A stretch of 64,000 nt of DNA from an uncultured Chloroflexota bacterium (lineage in GTDB: Bacteria; Chloroflexota; Anaerolineae; Aggregatilineales; Phototrophicaceae), in NCBI GenBank assembly GCA_937974245.1, contig CALJKV010000106.1, positions 111,261-175,260 of the forward strand, written 5' to 3'. Positions within the stretch are counted from its first letter, which is position 1. Each line of letters begins with the position of its first letter. The notes below the pieces were generated by a model, which was not told where the DNA came from, did not search any database, and saw only the letters and a program-made list of their open reading frames with translations. This document shows, piece by piece, positions 17,421 through 24,876 of this stretch. The position numbers and the translations under genes are program-made.

Positions 17421-18560
17421 CTATTTCTGGACAGCAGGATCCAGGACTTCAAAATTGGTGAACAGGAAGTGGTCGTGGTAGTAGTGGATCCACAGGAACG
17501 ATAGAATTGCCGTATAGTAGGCCGTGTCGAAGTGCCGGTTGGGGTCAATATCAGGGATAATGATCGCAGCCAGCGCGTAGACTACAAAAAATACGGCTAC
17601 CGGGCCGCCCAGGAGTAGTGTGCTGAGGCCGAATAACCCACGCGAGTCCTTGCCTTTGCTGAAGCGCGCGACTACAGGCGCATCCTTATCCAGTGTGCCA
17701 AGCTGCTGCCGTATCTTAATGATATAGAACGTTAATGCCAGGTACTGGAAGGAGTGCCACATGTTTGCACCCTGGAAGGCTGTATCCAGGTTTTCAAACG
17801 CGGGCAGCGGCAGGAAGATGATGACCGATAGTGTGATGAAAATCGTCTTAGGCCAGTTGATCGTGCCGCTACGGTATTCGCTGACAGTCTTCACGATATA
17901 TGCCAACGCGGCCAGGATGAATACACCGGCTGCCGCGAAGAAAACCAACTGGTTTTCAAATAAATCAGGGATCACCTTGGTGAGATCATTCGTGCCGATT
18001 TCAAAAGAACCCTGGCTGATTTTATAGGCGGCGATGGGGAACAGGCATGTCAGAATGACGGCATAGTCAATAGCACGCGACCAGAATTTGACGCTTGATC
18101 CCTCGCGAACCAATGTATGCTCTTTGTGATTGTAGAGTTCCACCACATAGATAACCTGGTGCAGCACGTGCAGCATCGCCCAGAAGAAGAAAATCGTGAG
18201 CAGCAGAGTCAGGTTCAGGAAGGCCAGAGACACGACGACGATAGGAATGATGATGGATGAACGGATCAACATCGGATAGCGTTGTTTGAAGTCACTATCC
18301 AATCCTGTGCGGAGAAAAGTGGACATCATGTGCGGGCCACCGACAGCAATAGCTACAAAGCCATTGACAACATTGCGGCTGACATCCGGGTTGACATTCA
18401 GTTGGTTGACCCCGATCAAGTAGAAGATGTAAGGCAGGGGAACTACCAATACACTGACTACAATGTAGACCAGATCCCAACGGCGGTTGCGTAACCAAAA
18501 TTGACTGGGGCTGGATGCAACCTGCGCAGGGGTTGAGAAACTGGCGCTAGAAACACTCAT
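17421..18560 (-). CDS. Histidine-rich polytopic membrane protein, function unknown
   Basis: A 379-residue protein with about nine membrane helices. I do not recognise a characterised family. Histidines cluster at or near helix ends: GGPHMMST (H77), HVLHQ (H131, H134), H145 and H148, NMWHSFQY (H269), and IHYYHDHFLF (H359, H362, H364). Such spacing is compatible with a membrane metal site; a loose resemblance to the GxPH motif of Brp/Blh carotenoid dioxygenases is only a guess. It has its own promoter-like sequence upstream and is last in the ruvB-to-tdk row. A good GGGAG site precedes the ATG. Confidence 0.7.
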   Translation of the reverse strand: MSVSSASFSTPAQVASSPSQFWLRNRRWDLVYIVVSVLVVPLPYIFYLIGVNQLNVNPDVSRNVVNGFVAIAVGGPHMMSTFLRTGLDSDFKQRYPMLIRSSIIIPIVVVSLAFLNLTLLLTIFFFWAMLHVLHQVIYVVELYNHKEHTLVREGSSVKFWSRAIDYAVILTCLFPIAAYKISQGSFEIGTNDLTKVIPDLFENQLVFFAAAGVFILAALAYIVKTVSEYRSGTINWPKTIFITLSVIIFLPLPAFENLDTAFQGANMWHSFQYLALTFYIIKIRQQLGTLDKDAPVVARFSKGKDSRGLFGLSTLLLGGPVAVFFVVYALAAIIIPDIDPNRHFDTAYYTAILSFLWIHYYHDHFLFTNFEVLDPAVQK

Positions 18561-18598
18561 AACGATACTCCCTTCGTAAGCTAGATGCAGGTCGGAGA

Positions 18599-18627
18599 AC
18601 TATACCGCAATGTATTTAGCTTTGCAA
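18599..18627 (-). promoter_or_regulatory. Promoter of the His-rich membrane protein
   Basis: On the minus strand TTGCAA and TATAGT are separated by exactly 17 bases, ending about 40 bases before the ATG at 18560. This close match to sigma-70 consensus suggests expression independent of tdk. Confidence 0.7.
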
Positions 18628-18681
18628 AGTATTTTTTGAGTGTAACGATAATTTTCTAATGATGCGAAAACTCATCACTTA

Positions 18682-19254
18682 TCAGTTTTTAGGGACAATG
18701 TGATGTTCGCGGCAGCGTGCCTCGTATGTTTCCTGTGCACCCACCATAATAATTGGGTCGTTAAAGTGAGCAGGTTCCCCGTTTACGAGCCGCTGGGTGC
18801 GGCTGGCAGGTTCACCACAGATCAGGCAGATTGCGTGTAATTTGGTGACTTCTTCAGCCCCGCATAGTAAGCGCGGCATCGGGCCAAAGGGTTCACCACG
18901 AAAATCCATATCCAACCCGGCCAAAATGATGCGCAGCCCTTTGTCCGCCAGTGTCTCCACAATCCCCACGATATCACTACTGAAAAACTGCACTTCATCA
19001 ATGGCGATGACAGTTGTTTCGGGTTTCAGCTGGTTGAGGATTTCTGAGGGTTCTGTAATCGTCTGGGCTTCGAAGTTTTGACCGTCATGACTGGTTACAT
19101 TCTGGATATGGTAGCGGTTGTCTAGCGTAGGCTTGAACACTTGAACAGCTTGTTTGGCGATGGCGGCACGCCGCACGCGGCGAATCAACTCTTCGGTTTT
19201 GCCGCAGAACATGCTGCCGCAGATAACTTCAACCCGGCCAGTGTGATGGCGCAT
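18682..19254 (-). CDS. tdk: Thymidine kinase (type II)
   Basis: A 190-residue thymidine kinase of the TK1-like type, which phosphorylates thymidine in nucleotide salvage. The P-loop is GSMFCGKTEELIRR (most relatives have Ser instead of Cys before GKT). The Walker B/catalytic segment is VIAIDEVQFFSSD, and the lid with its zinc-binding cysteines includes CLICGEPASRTQR and a C-terminal CREHH. Length is normal. It lies downstream of the L21-L27-L31 genes and is separated from rpmE by a hairpin. Confidence 0.95.
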   Translation of the reverse strand: MRHHTGRVEVICGSMFCGKTEELIRRVRRAAIAKQAVQVFKPTLDNRYHIQNVTSHDGQNFEAQTITEPSEILNQLKPETTVIAIDEVQFFSSDIVGIVETLADKGLRIILAGLDMDFRGEPFGPMPRLLCGAEEVTKLHAICLICGEPASRTQRLVNGEPAHFNDPIIMVGAQETYEARCREHHIVPKN

Positions 19255-19283
19255 GTTTCCCCCTGATCGTGTTTAGACAAGCA

Positions 19284-19319
19284 TAGAGGCAGACATGATA
19301 CAACTCATGCCTGCCTCTA
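19284..19319. terminator. Strong hairpin between rpmE and tdk
   Basis: TAGAGGCAGACATGA and TCATGCCTGCCTCTA pair over 15 bases with one mismatch around a six-base loop. No T tract follows on either strand, so it may be a processing or stabilising hairpin rather than an intrinsic terminator. Confidence 0.5.
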
Positions 19320-19338
19320 CAGTGTGTGATGAAAAGTG

Positions 19339-19809
19339 CTACTCGGCGGTTTCGGCCAGCGGCAGATCGTAGCCCCGGTCACGCAGTGCCCGTTTGATGT
19401 CGGTCAGAATTTTGCGACCAATCCCAGGGATTTCCAGCAATGCGTTATCGCCACCCTCTTCCAGCTTGGCGATGAATTCACCGGCAACGCTGATACCACT
19501 CTCACTCAGAATTGTCAGGTAACGCTTCTGAACACCGAGTTCCGCCAATGGCAGGTCAGGGGAGGTGAGTGCTGCAACACGCGCGTCCGCTTCAGCACGC
19601 AGGTTATCGCGTACCTGGAGGCGCTTCAGGAAGCGGTCAACCTGGCCTTCTGTGTCAACAATACGTTGTTCGCCCGTATAGAAGGGATGACAGGCTGAGC
19701 AGATGTCAGTTTTGATTTCTGGCACGGTTGCACTGGTGATCCAGGTATTGCCACACGAGCAAGTCACTTTTGCCTCTGGATACCATTTAGGGTGCAGAGC
19801 TTCTTTCAT
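19339..19809 (-). CDS. rpmE: Ribosomal protein L31 fused to an alpha-CTD-like helix-hairpin-helix domain
   Basis: Residues 1-66 are a zinc-type L31: C17, C19, C37 and C40 bind the metal, and ICSACHPFYTGEQRIVDT is the family core. The product is 156 residues, against about 66-80 for normal L31. After a charged linker (66-85), residues 86-150 read like the C-terminal domain of RNA polymerase alpha: LPLAELGVQKRYLTILSES, then SVAGEFIAKL, then LLEIPGIGRKILTDIKRALR. I chose the ATG at 19809 because AAGGA lies seven bases upstream and the family N-terminus fits; an earlier in-frame ATG at 19869 adds an unrelated tail. It follows rpmA on the same transcript. Confidence 0.9.
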   Translation of the reverse strand: MKEALHPKWYPEAKVTCSCGNTWITSATVPEIKTDICSACHPFYTGEQRIVDTEGQVDRFLKRLQVRDNLRAEADARVAALTSPDLPLAELGVQKRYLTILSESGISVAGEFIAKLEEGGDNALLEIPGIGRKILTDIKRALRDRGYDLPLAETAE

Positions 19810-19880
19810 GGTGATGTCCTTTTTCTCGCTACGGCCTGCGCCTATCCTGCACAGGTAGCGTAGCAGCATGGATTAGAGTG

Positions 19881-20156
19881 TTACTTTTTTACCGGCAATT
19901 CGGCATAGACGCTGATTTGCTTTTGCCCATTGCGCCCACGCATCCGCTCAAATACTACATAGCCTTCGGTTACTGCATAAATCGTGTGATCTTTTCCGAG
20001 GCCTACGTTTTCACCTGGGTGGAAATACGTGCCGCGCTGACGGACAATGATATTGCCAGGGATGACATACTCCCCACCAAAACGCTTCACGCCCAGTCGT
20101 TGGGCATTACTGTCGCGGCCATTACGACTTGAACCGCCACCTTTTTTGTGTGCCAT
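19881..20156 (-). CDS. rpmA: 50S ribosomal protein L27
   Basis: A 91-residue L27 of the large ribosomal subunit. The N-terminus begins directly MAHKKGGGSSRNGRDSNAQR, so there is no cleavable Firmicutes-type extension. Conserved segments LGVKRFGGEYVIPGNIIVRQ and FHPGENVGLGKDHTIYAV are present. The flexible N-terminal tail reaches the peptidyl-transferase centre in known ribosomes. It sits between rplU and rpmE, as in many bacteria, although the usual next gene (obg) is absent here. Confidence 0.97.
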   Translation of the reverse strand: MAHKKGGGSSRNGRDSNAQRLGVKRFGGEYVIPGNIIVRQRGTYFHPGENVGLGKDHTIYAVTEGYVVFERMRGRNGQKQISVYAELPVKK

Positions 20157-20178
20157 TGTTCATTTCTCCCTGACTGCG

Positions 20179-20493
20179 TTACTTCACAACAATATCATCA
20201 ATCCGCAGCCGGGTGTAATACTGGCGATGCCCGGTCTTGCGGCGGTAATTGGTGCGCTGGCGATACCTGAAGACAATGATCTTTGCACCGCGAAACTGCT
20301 CGACCACCGTGGCTTTCACGACGGCACCCTCGACATTTGGCTGGCCGACGAGTGTGCTGTCACCGTCTCCGATTAACAAAACATCGTTAATCTCTATGCT
20401 TTCATCTACTGCATAAGGTAGTTTTTCAACTTCGAGCAGTTTGCCAACTTCTGCCCGGTACTGGCGGTTACCAGTACGAATAATTGCATACAT
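20179..20493 (-). CDS. rplU: 50S ribosomal protein L21
   Basis: L21 of 104 residues, close to the usual 103. The ATG at 20493 gives the normal start MYAIIRTGNRQYRAEVGK and has GGAG nine bases upstream; a TTG five codons earlier lies within that ribosome-binding region. The C-terminal RRKTGHRQYYTRLRIDDIVV segment is typical. It is first in the L21-L27-L31 cluster and has a strong promoter and a leader of about 125 bases upstream, as often seen for autogenously regulated ribosomal genes. Confidence 0.96.
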   Translation of the reverse strand: MYAIIRTGNRQYRAEVGKLLEVEKLPYAVDESIEINDVLLIGDGDSTLVGQPNVEGAVVKATVVEQFRGAKIIVFRYRQRTNYRRKTGHRQYYTRLRIDDIVVK

Positions 20494-20619
20494 GGTGATT
20501 GTCTCCAATCTTCACTTGCCACCGTCCCTGCGCCAACACCATTCCTGGGCAAACCGACGGGGAAAATTGGCTGTGATTATTGTGGTAAACAGGACGAATA
20601 CCCTAACTAGCAGGGTAAT
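20494..20619 (-). promoter_or_regulatory. rplU leader region
   Basis: About 125 bases lie between the predicted transcription start and rplU. A small stem ACCCT/AGGGT is visible at its 5' end. A known L21 leader RNA exists in Firmicutes, but I could not match this sequence to it; the call rests on length and position. Confidence 0.35.
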
Positions 20620-20625
20620 GATTGT

Positions 20626-20654
20626 ATTATATGCTGGCGGGGCAGGGGCGTCAA
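20626..20654 (-). promoter_or_regulatory. rplU promoter with C-rich element
   Basis: TTGACG and TATAAT are separated by exactly 17 bases on the minus strand, a near-consensus sigma-70 promoter. The spacer carries CGCCCCTGCCCC, which recurs in the ruvB promoter at the same distance (7 bases) from the -10 box. Confidence 0.85.
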
Positions 20655-20674
20655 CGTAGAATTTTCCCACTTGC

Positions 20675-21742
20675 TCATCTGATGAACATCGCATCCCCCA
20701 GTGAATAGAAACGATAGCCCTCTTGCTTGGCAACTTCGTAAGCATTCAGGATGTGTTCCCGGCTGCTGAATGAGCTGACCATCATCAGCAGGGTAGACTT
20801 CGGCAAATGGAAATTCGTCACTAGAGCATGGACGGCACGCCACTTGTAACCGGGATAGATAAACAGGCGGGTATCTCCCTGGAATGCCGCCACCGGCCGC
20901 CAGGGACACATATCCGGCAGCTCGTCAGGACGAGTTGGGTCGCCCCCGGCACTGATGATGGCAGCACTCTCCAGGGTACGGGCTGTTGTCGTGCCAACGG
21001 CAATGATACTTCCTCCGGCGAGTTTGGCCTCGTTGATTATATGCGCGTCTTGTGGCGAAAGCTCCGCCCATTCGCTGTGAATGTGGTGCGCTTCTACGTC
21101 AGCAGCCTGAATCGGTTTGAACGTATCCAGACCGATATGCAGGGTACAGTAAGCCAGAATAACACCCTTTTCCTTCAGTGCGAACAGCACTTCCGGTGTG
21201 AAGTGTAGTCCGGCGGTTGGGGCTGCTGCTGAGCCTTCCTGCCGGCTGTAGATCGTCTGGTAGCGTTCAGGATCATCTAGCTGGGTATGGATATAGGGAG
21301 GCAGCGGGGTATAGCCGATGTCATACAGAAACCGGCTGACTGGTTCTGAGAAATTCAACAGGCGTTCCGCGCCGTCTAACTCTTCCTCTACAGTTATGGT
21401 TAATGGGCTGTCCTCAAATGTCAGCTGGACGCCAGGGTTTATGTGCCTGCCGCCGACCAGTGCCTGCCACCGCGTCGTATCCACTTGGCGGAGCAGCAGG
21501 ATTTCCACCGCGCCGCCAGTTTCCGCTTTTTGCGCGTACAACCTCGCCGGAATTACGCGGGTCGTGTTGAGTACCAGGACATCCCCCGGATTGATAAAAT
21601 CCACAATGTCATGGAATACACGATGTTCCAGGCGGCCTGTTTGCCGGTTCATCACCATCAGGCGAGACGAATCTCGAGGCACAACAGGGGTTTGAGCGAT
21701 GAAACACTCAGGTAGATCGTAGTTGAAATCGGACACTTTCAT
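20675..21742 (-). CDS. queA: S-adenosylmethionine:tRNA ribosyltransferase-isomerase
   Basis: QueA makes epoxyqueuosine in tRNA by transferring the ribosyl part of SAM to preQ1-modified tRNA. The 355-residue length is normal. The N-terminus MKVSDFNYDLPECFIAQTP, the segment VLNTTRVIPARLYAQK, AAPTAGLHFTPE, and the C-terminal TNFHLPKSTLLMMVSSF are characteristic. The start overlaps the DUF2905 gene upstream by four bases. The ruvB-queA neighbourhood is common in bacteria (often with yajC and tgt), although tgt is not in this window. Confidence 0.97.
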   Translation of the reverse strand: MKVSDFNYDLPECFIAQTPVVPRDSSRLMVMNRQTGRLEHRVFHDIVDFINPGDVLVLNTTRVIPARLYAQKAETGGAVEILLLRQVDTTRWQALVGGRHINPGVQLTFEDSPLTITVEEELDGAERLLNFSEPVSRFLYDIGYTPLPPYIHTQLDDPERYQTIYSRQEGSAAAPTAGLHFTPEVLFALKEKGVILAYCTLHIGLDTFKPIQAADVEAHHIHSEWAELSPQDAHIINEAKLAGGSIIAVGTTTARTLESAAIISAGGDPTRPDELPDMCPWRPVAAFQGDTRLFIYPGYKWRAVHALVTNFHLPKSTLLMMVSSFSSREHILNAYEVAKQEGYRFYSLGDAMFIR

Positions 21743-21981
21743 GGGCGGTTGATTAACCTTATCACAATGTTTAAGAGAACGATCAGTATAACGCTGACGA
21801 GAATCATGCTCACAACAGGTATCAGGCAGGAAAAGCCCTCTCCCTGGATGCGAATATCACCAGGCAGATTGCCCATATTGCTAAGAAAAGGCAGCCTGCC
21901 TGCTAACATCAGTACGCCGCCCAGCGCGGCTAGTCCGATGCCGACGAACAGCAGGAAACGGCCTATTGACTGTAAATCCAT
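21739..21981 (-). CDS. DUF2905 small membrane protein
   Basis: An 80-residue protein of the DUF2905 family: an N-terminal helix (about 5-27), the conserved loop LPGDIRIQGEGFSCLIPVVS, and a second helix (about 52-75). Function is unknown. It lies between ruvB and queA, a position this family commonly occupies. It starts nine bases after the ruvB stop, and its end overlaps queA by four bases. Confidence 0.85.
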   Translation of the reverse strand: MDLQSIGRFLLFVGIGLAALGGVLMLAGRLPFLSNMGNLPGDIRIQGEGFSCLIPVVSMILVSVILIVLLNIVIRLINRP

Positions 21982-21990
21982 GTGAGGGCC

Positions 21991-23031
21991 TCAGAATAAA
22001 GATGGCTGGTCGGGTATGTCTTCAGTGCTGGTATCCTCGTGGAAGATGCCAAGATGCTCATAAGCATGGGCGGTGGCGACCCGCCCGCGTGGCGTGCGTG
22101 CCAGGAAGCCGAGTTGCAGCAAGTACGGTTCATTGACATCCATAATTGTGCTGCTGTCTTCGCTTATTGCGGCGGCGATGGTTTCCAGACCAACGGGTCC
22201 TCCGGCATACTTTTCGATGATAATCTGAAGGATGCGGCGGTCAATGTCATCCAGGCCGAGGTGGTCAATATCCATCATTTCCAGAGCTTCTCCGGCTACG
22301 GAACCTGTGATGACGCCATCCGCCCGCACCTGGGCGAAGTCCCGCACTCGCCGCAGTAAACGCAGCGCGATACGCGGTGTCCCGCGTGACCGCCGTCCGA
22401 TCTCGGTTGTGCCTTCTGGTGTAATTTGTACCTTGAGCATCTTCGCCGCCCGGTTGATGATGAACTCTATCGCAGGCAGTTCATAAAAATCCAGCCTGAA
22501 CTGGGCGCCAAAGCGATCTCGCAGCGGGGCGGTCATCAGCGCCAGACGGGTGGTTGCCCCGATAATGGTGAAACGGGGCAGATTGAGCCGCACATTCTTT
22601 GCAGCGGGCCCCTTGCCAATAACAATATCTAGCTTGAAATCCTCCATCGCCGGATAAAGGACTTCCTCAACAGCTTTACCCAGGCGGTGAACTTCATCAA
22701 TGAATAAGATGTCATTTTGCTTGAGATGCGTCAAAATAGCGGCCAGGTCCCCGGCACGTTCAATGCTTGGCCCGGCAGTCACACGAATGTTGACATTCAT
22801 CTCATTAGCGATGACATGCGCCAGCGACGTTTTGCCGAGACCAGGTGGGCCATGAAACAGCACATGATCGAGGGTGTCATTGCGTCCTTTGGCGGCCTCA
22901 ATGAGAATCTGTACGTTATCCCGTACTCGATTCTGCCCTACAATGTCTTTGAGGAGTTGCGGGCGCAGCGCAATATTCTCGTTGTCATCACGGCGGCGGC
23001 TGCCACCCACTAACCGTCCCTCTTCGGACAT
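21991..23031 (-). CDS. ruvB: Holliday junction branch-migration helicase RuvB
   Basis: RuvB is the AAA+ motor that drives Holliday junction migration with RuvA. I start it at the ATG at 23031, giving 346 residues; GGGAG lies upstream, and the longer in-frame reading from 23214 runs through the upp/ruvB promoter region. LFHGPPGLGKTSLAHVIA is Walker A, ILFIDEVHRL is Walker B, and the winged-helix C-terminus contains RTPRGRVAT. ruvA and ruvC are not adjacent. It heads the minus-strand row leading to queA and the ribosomal genes. Confidence 0.96.
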   Translation of the reverse strand: MSEEGRLVGGSRRRDDNENIALRPQLLKDIVGQNRVRDNVQILIEAAKGRNDTLDHVLFHGPPGLGKTSLAHVIANEMNVNIRVTAGPSIERAGDLAAILTHLKQNDILFIDEVHRLGKAVEEVLYPAMEDFKLDIVIGKGPAAKNVRLNLPRFTIIGATTRLALMTAPLRDRFGAQFRLDFYELPAIEFIINRAAKMLKVQITPEGTTEIGRRSRGTPRIALRLLRRVRDFAQVRADGVITGSVAGEALEMMDIDHLGLDDIDRRILQIIIEKYAGGPVGLETIAAAISEDSSTIMDVNEPYLLQLGFLARTPRGRVATAHAYEHLGIFHEDTSTEDIPDQPSLF

Positions 23032-23071
23032 GAAATTGCTCCCGCAAATTGCATAAACAAGGCCAGGACTA

Positions 23072-23099
23072 AGTATACAGGACGGGGGCAGGGGCGCAA
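23072..23099 (-). promoter_or_regulatory. ruvB promoter
   Basis: TTGCGC and TATACT are separated by 16 bases on the minus strand, about 40 bases before the ruvB ATG. It overlaps no other gene and carries the same CGCCCCTGCCCC element seen at the rplU promoter. Confidence 0.65.
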
Positions 23100-23107
23100 A
23101 GGCTGCT

Positions 23108-23136
23108 TTGACAGGGGCGATTATCCGGCATACAAT
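23108..23136 (+). promoter_or_regulatory. upp promoter
   Basis: TTGACA and TACAAT are separated by exactly 17 bases, ending 36 bases before the upp ATG. This is a close consensus promoter, arranged back to back with the ruvB promoter. Confidence 0.85.
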
Positions 23137-23172
23137 TACGCGGCTTTGGTTGTTCTTACGAAAGGAGTTGCA

Positions 23173-23796
23173 ATGTCTCAGGTTCACGTCTCGACTCATC
23201 CCCTGGTGCTGCACAAACTAACCGTTTTGCGTGATGTGAGTACCGATCACCGGGCGTTTCGGGAATTAGTGCGCGAACTGGCTCTGCTGCTGTGTTACGA
23301 GGCGACGCAAGACTTGGAGCTTGCGCCGCATAGGGTGGCGACGCCAATGGGAGAAGCGCAGGGGCATAAGACCAACGATACAATTGGTTTAGTGCCGATC
23401 CTGCGGGCCGGATTAGGGCTAGTAGAAGGTGTTATGGAACTGCTGCCCAACGTACAGGTGTGGCATATTGGCCTGTACCGCGACGAAAAGACGCTGCGGC
23501 CAGTGGAATACTATAACAAGCTGCCGACTGAACCGACGGTACAAATATGCCTTGTGCTGGACCCGATGCTGGCGACAGGTGGCTCTGCCGTTGCGACGGT
23601 GGATATCCTCAAACGATGGGGAGTAAAGCGTATTAAGTTCGTCGGGCTAATCGCCGCACCGGAAGGAATCGAGGCGCTGACAAAGGCGCATCCTGATGTG
23701 CCTATTCATGTGGCCGTTGTAGATGAGCGCCTGAATGATATTGGGTTTATTGTTCCCGGCTTAGGGGATGCAGGTGACCGTCAGTTTGGCACTTGA
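23173..23796 (+). CDS. upp: Uracil phosphoribosyltransferase
   Basis: Upp makes UMP from uracil and PRPP in pyrimidine salvage. The 207-residue product begins at the ATG at 23173, which has AAAGGAG just upstream. VPILRAGLGLVEGVMELLP and the PRPP-binding loop CLVLDPMLATGGSAVAT are intact, and the C-terminal uracil-binding stretch IVPGLGDAGDRQFGT is normal. It is followed after 18 bases by the WecA-type transferase, so the two may be cotranscribed. Confidence 0.97.
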   Translation: MSQVHVSTHPLVLHKLTVLRDVSTDHRAFRELVRELALLLCYEATQDLELAPHRVATPMGEAQGHKTNDTIGLVPILRAGLGLVEGVMELLPNVQVWHIGLYRDEKTLRPVEYYNKLPTEPTVQICLVLDPMLATGGSAVATVDILKRWGVKRIKFVGLIAAPEGIEALTKAHPDVPIHVAVVDERLNDIGFIVPGLGDAGDRQFGT

Positions 23797-23814
23797 CCGG
23801 GTCAGTGAGGCGAT

Positions 23815-24876
23815 ATGGGCGCGATAGGTGCGTTTGTGCTGGTTTTTTCATTGGCATTGAGCGTGACGCTGGTCTTAGTGCCGTTGTTCGACTATTTGGG
23901 GCGGCGGTGGGGCGTTGTAGCCTCGTTCGGTGGTCGTCGTATCAATGAGGCGGACCGGCGGCGCGTTTCCAAAATGGGCGGCGCAGCGCTCTTTGGCGGA
24001 CTGATGATTGCCGTGCTGATCGCACAACTTCTTCCCGTGGAACGCCTCGACCCCTATGAAGTCATCCGCCTGATTGGGTTCGTCCTGGGTGGCATCGTGA
24101 TCTTCGGTATTGGTTTGCTGGATGACCTCTTTAATTTTTCAGCCCTTCCGCTCTTTCTGGGGCAGTTCCTCGCGGCGGGTATTGCGATTGCTTTCCAAAT
24201 CTTCATCGAGATGTTCAACAATCCCTTTACCGGGCAGCAGACCGATGCCTGGCCGCATATTGTCACGGTTTCGTTGAGCCTTTTCTGGTTGGTCGGCATG
24301 ATGAATACCGTGAACTTCCTTGACGGGTTGGATGGGCTGGCTGGGGGAGTGGCATTTATCGCCGGGACGATGCTGTTCGTCAACAGTGCCTTTATCGTGC
24401 AACCAGCACAGACCAGTGTCAGCCTGCTGCCGCTGGCTTTGATGGGTGCTTCACTCGGATTTGTACTGCATAACTTTAATCCAGCGCGTATTTTTATGGG
24501 TGGCGGGGCATACTTTTTGGGGTATGCCCTTGGCACGCTCAGCATCATCGGCGGTGCGAAGATGGCCGCTATTTTACTCGTGATGGGGCTACCGCTGATG
24601 GATGTGGCCTGGCAGGCGATGAATCGCATTCGTAAAGGCCGTAACCCTTTTGTCGGGGATCGTGGGCATATTCACTTTCGGTTGCAGGATATGGGGTTCA
24701 GCCAGCGTCAGATTGTGCTGGCCTATTACTTCTTTTGTGCCGTGTTCGGTGTCCTGACCCTCGTTACGGAAAGCCGCCTGTTTAAGTTTGCAGCGCTTGG
24801 TATTATGCTGGCACTGATTGCGGCGGGTTTTGCCCTGGTAGCCCGGTTACGCCGGGCTGAATCACAATCATCCTAA
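23815..24876 (+). CDS. WecA/TagO-type polyprenyl-phosphate sugar-1-phosphate transferase
   Basis: A 353-residue polytopic membrane enzyme of the glycosyltransferase-4 (MraY/WecA) family, with about ten helices. It should transfer a sugar 1-phosphate, typically GlcNAc-1-P, from UDP to undecaprenyl phosphate and so start a cell-surface glycan. Catalytic acidic motifs are present: GIGLLDDLFNF, TVNFLDGLDGLAGG and the C-terminal loop GDRGHIHFRL. The His-rich loop fits WecA/TagO rather than MraY. The stop overlaps the convergent gene end by four bases. Confidence 0.9.
   Translation: MGAIGAFVLVFSLALSVTLVLVPLFDYLGRRWGVVASFGGRRINEADRRRVSKMGGAALFGGLMIAVLIAQLLPVERLDPYEVIRLIGFVLGGIVIFGIGLLDDLFNFSALPLFLGQFLAAGIAIAFQIFIEMFNNPFTGQQTDAWPHIVTVSLSLFWLVGMMNTVNFLDGLDGLAGGVAFIAGTMLFVNSAFIVQPAQTSVSLLPLALMGASLGFVLHNFNPARIFMGGGAYFLGYALGTLSIIGGAKMAAILLVMGLPLMDVAWQAMNRIRKGRNPFVGDRGHIHFRLQDMGFSQRQIVLAYYFFCAVFGVLTLVTESRLFKFAALGIMLALIAAGFALVARLRRAESQSS

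Noticed and set aside
24054..24629. A 190-codon open frame opposite the WecA-type gene
   Set aside because: It is Ser/Pro/Ile-rich with no family resemblance; the plus strand encodes clear catalytic motifs in the same place.
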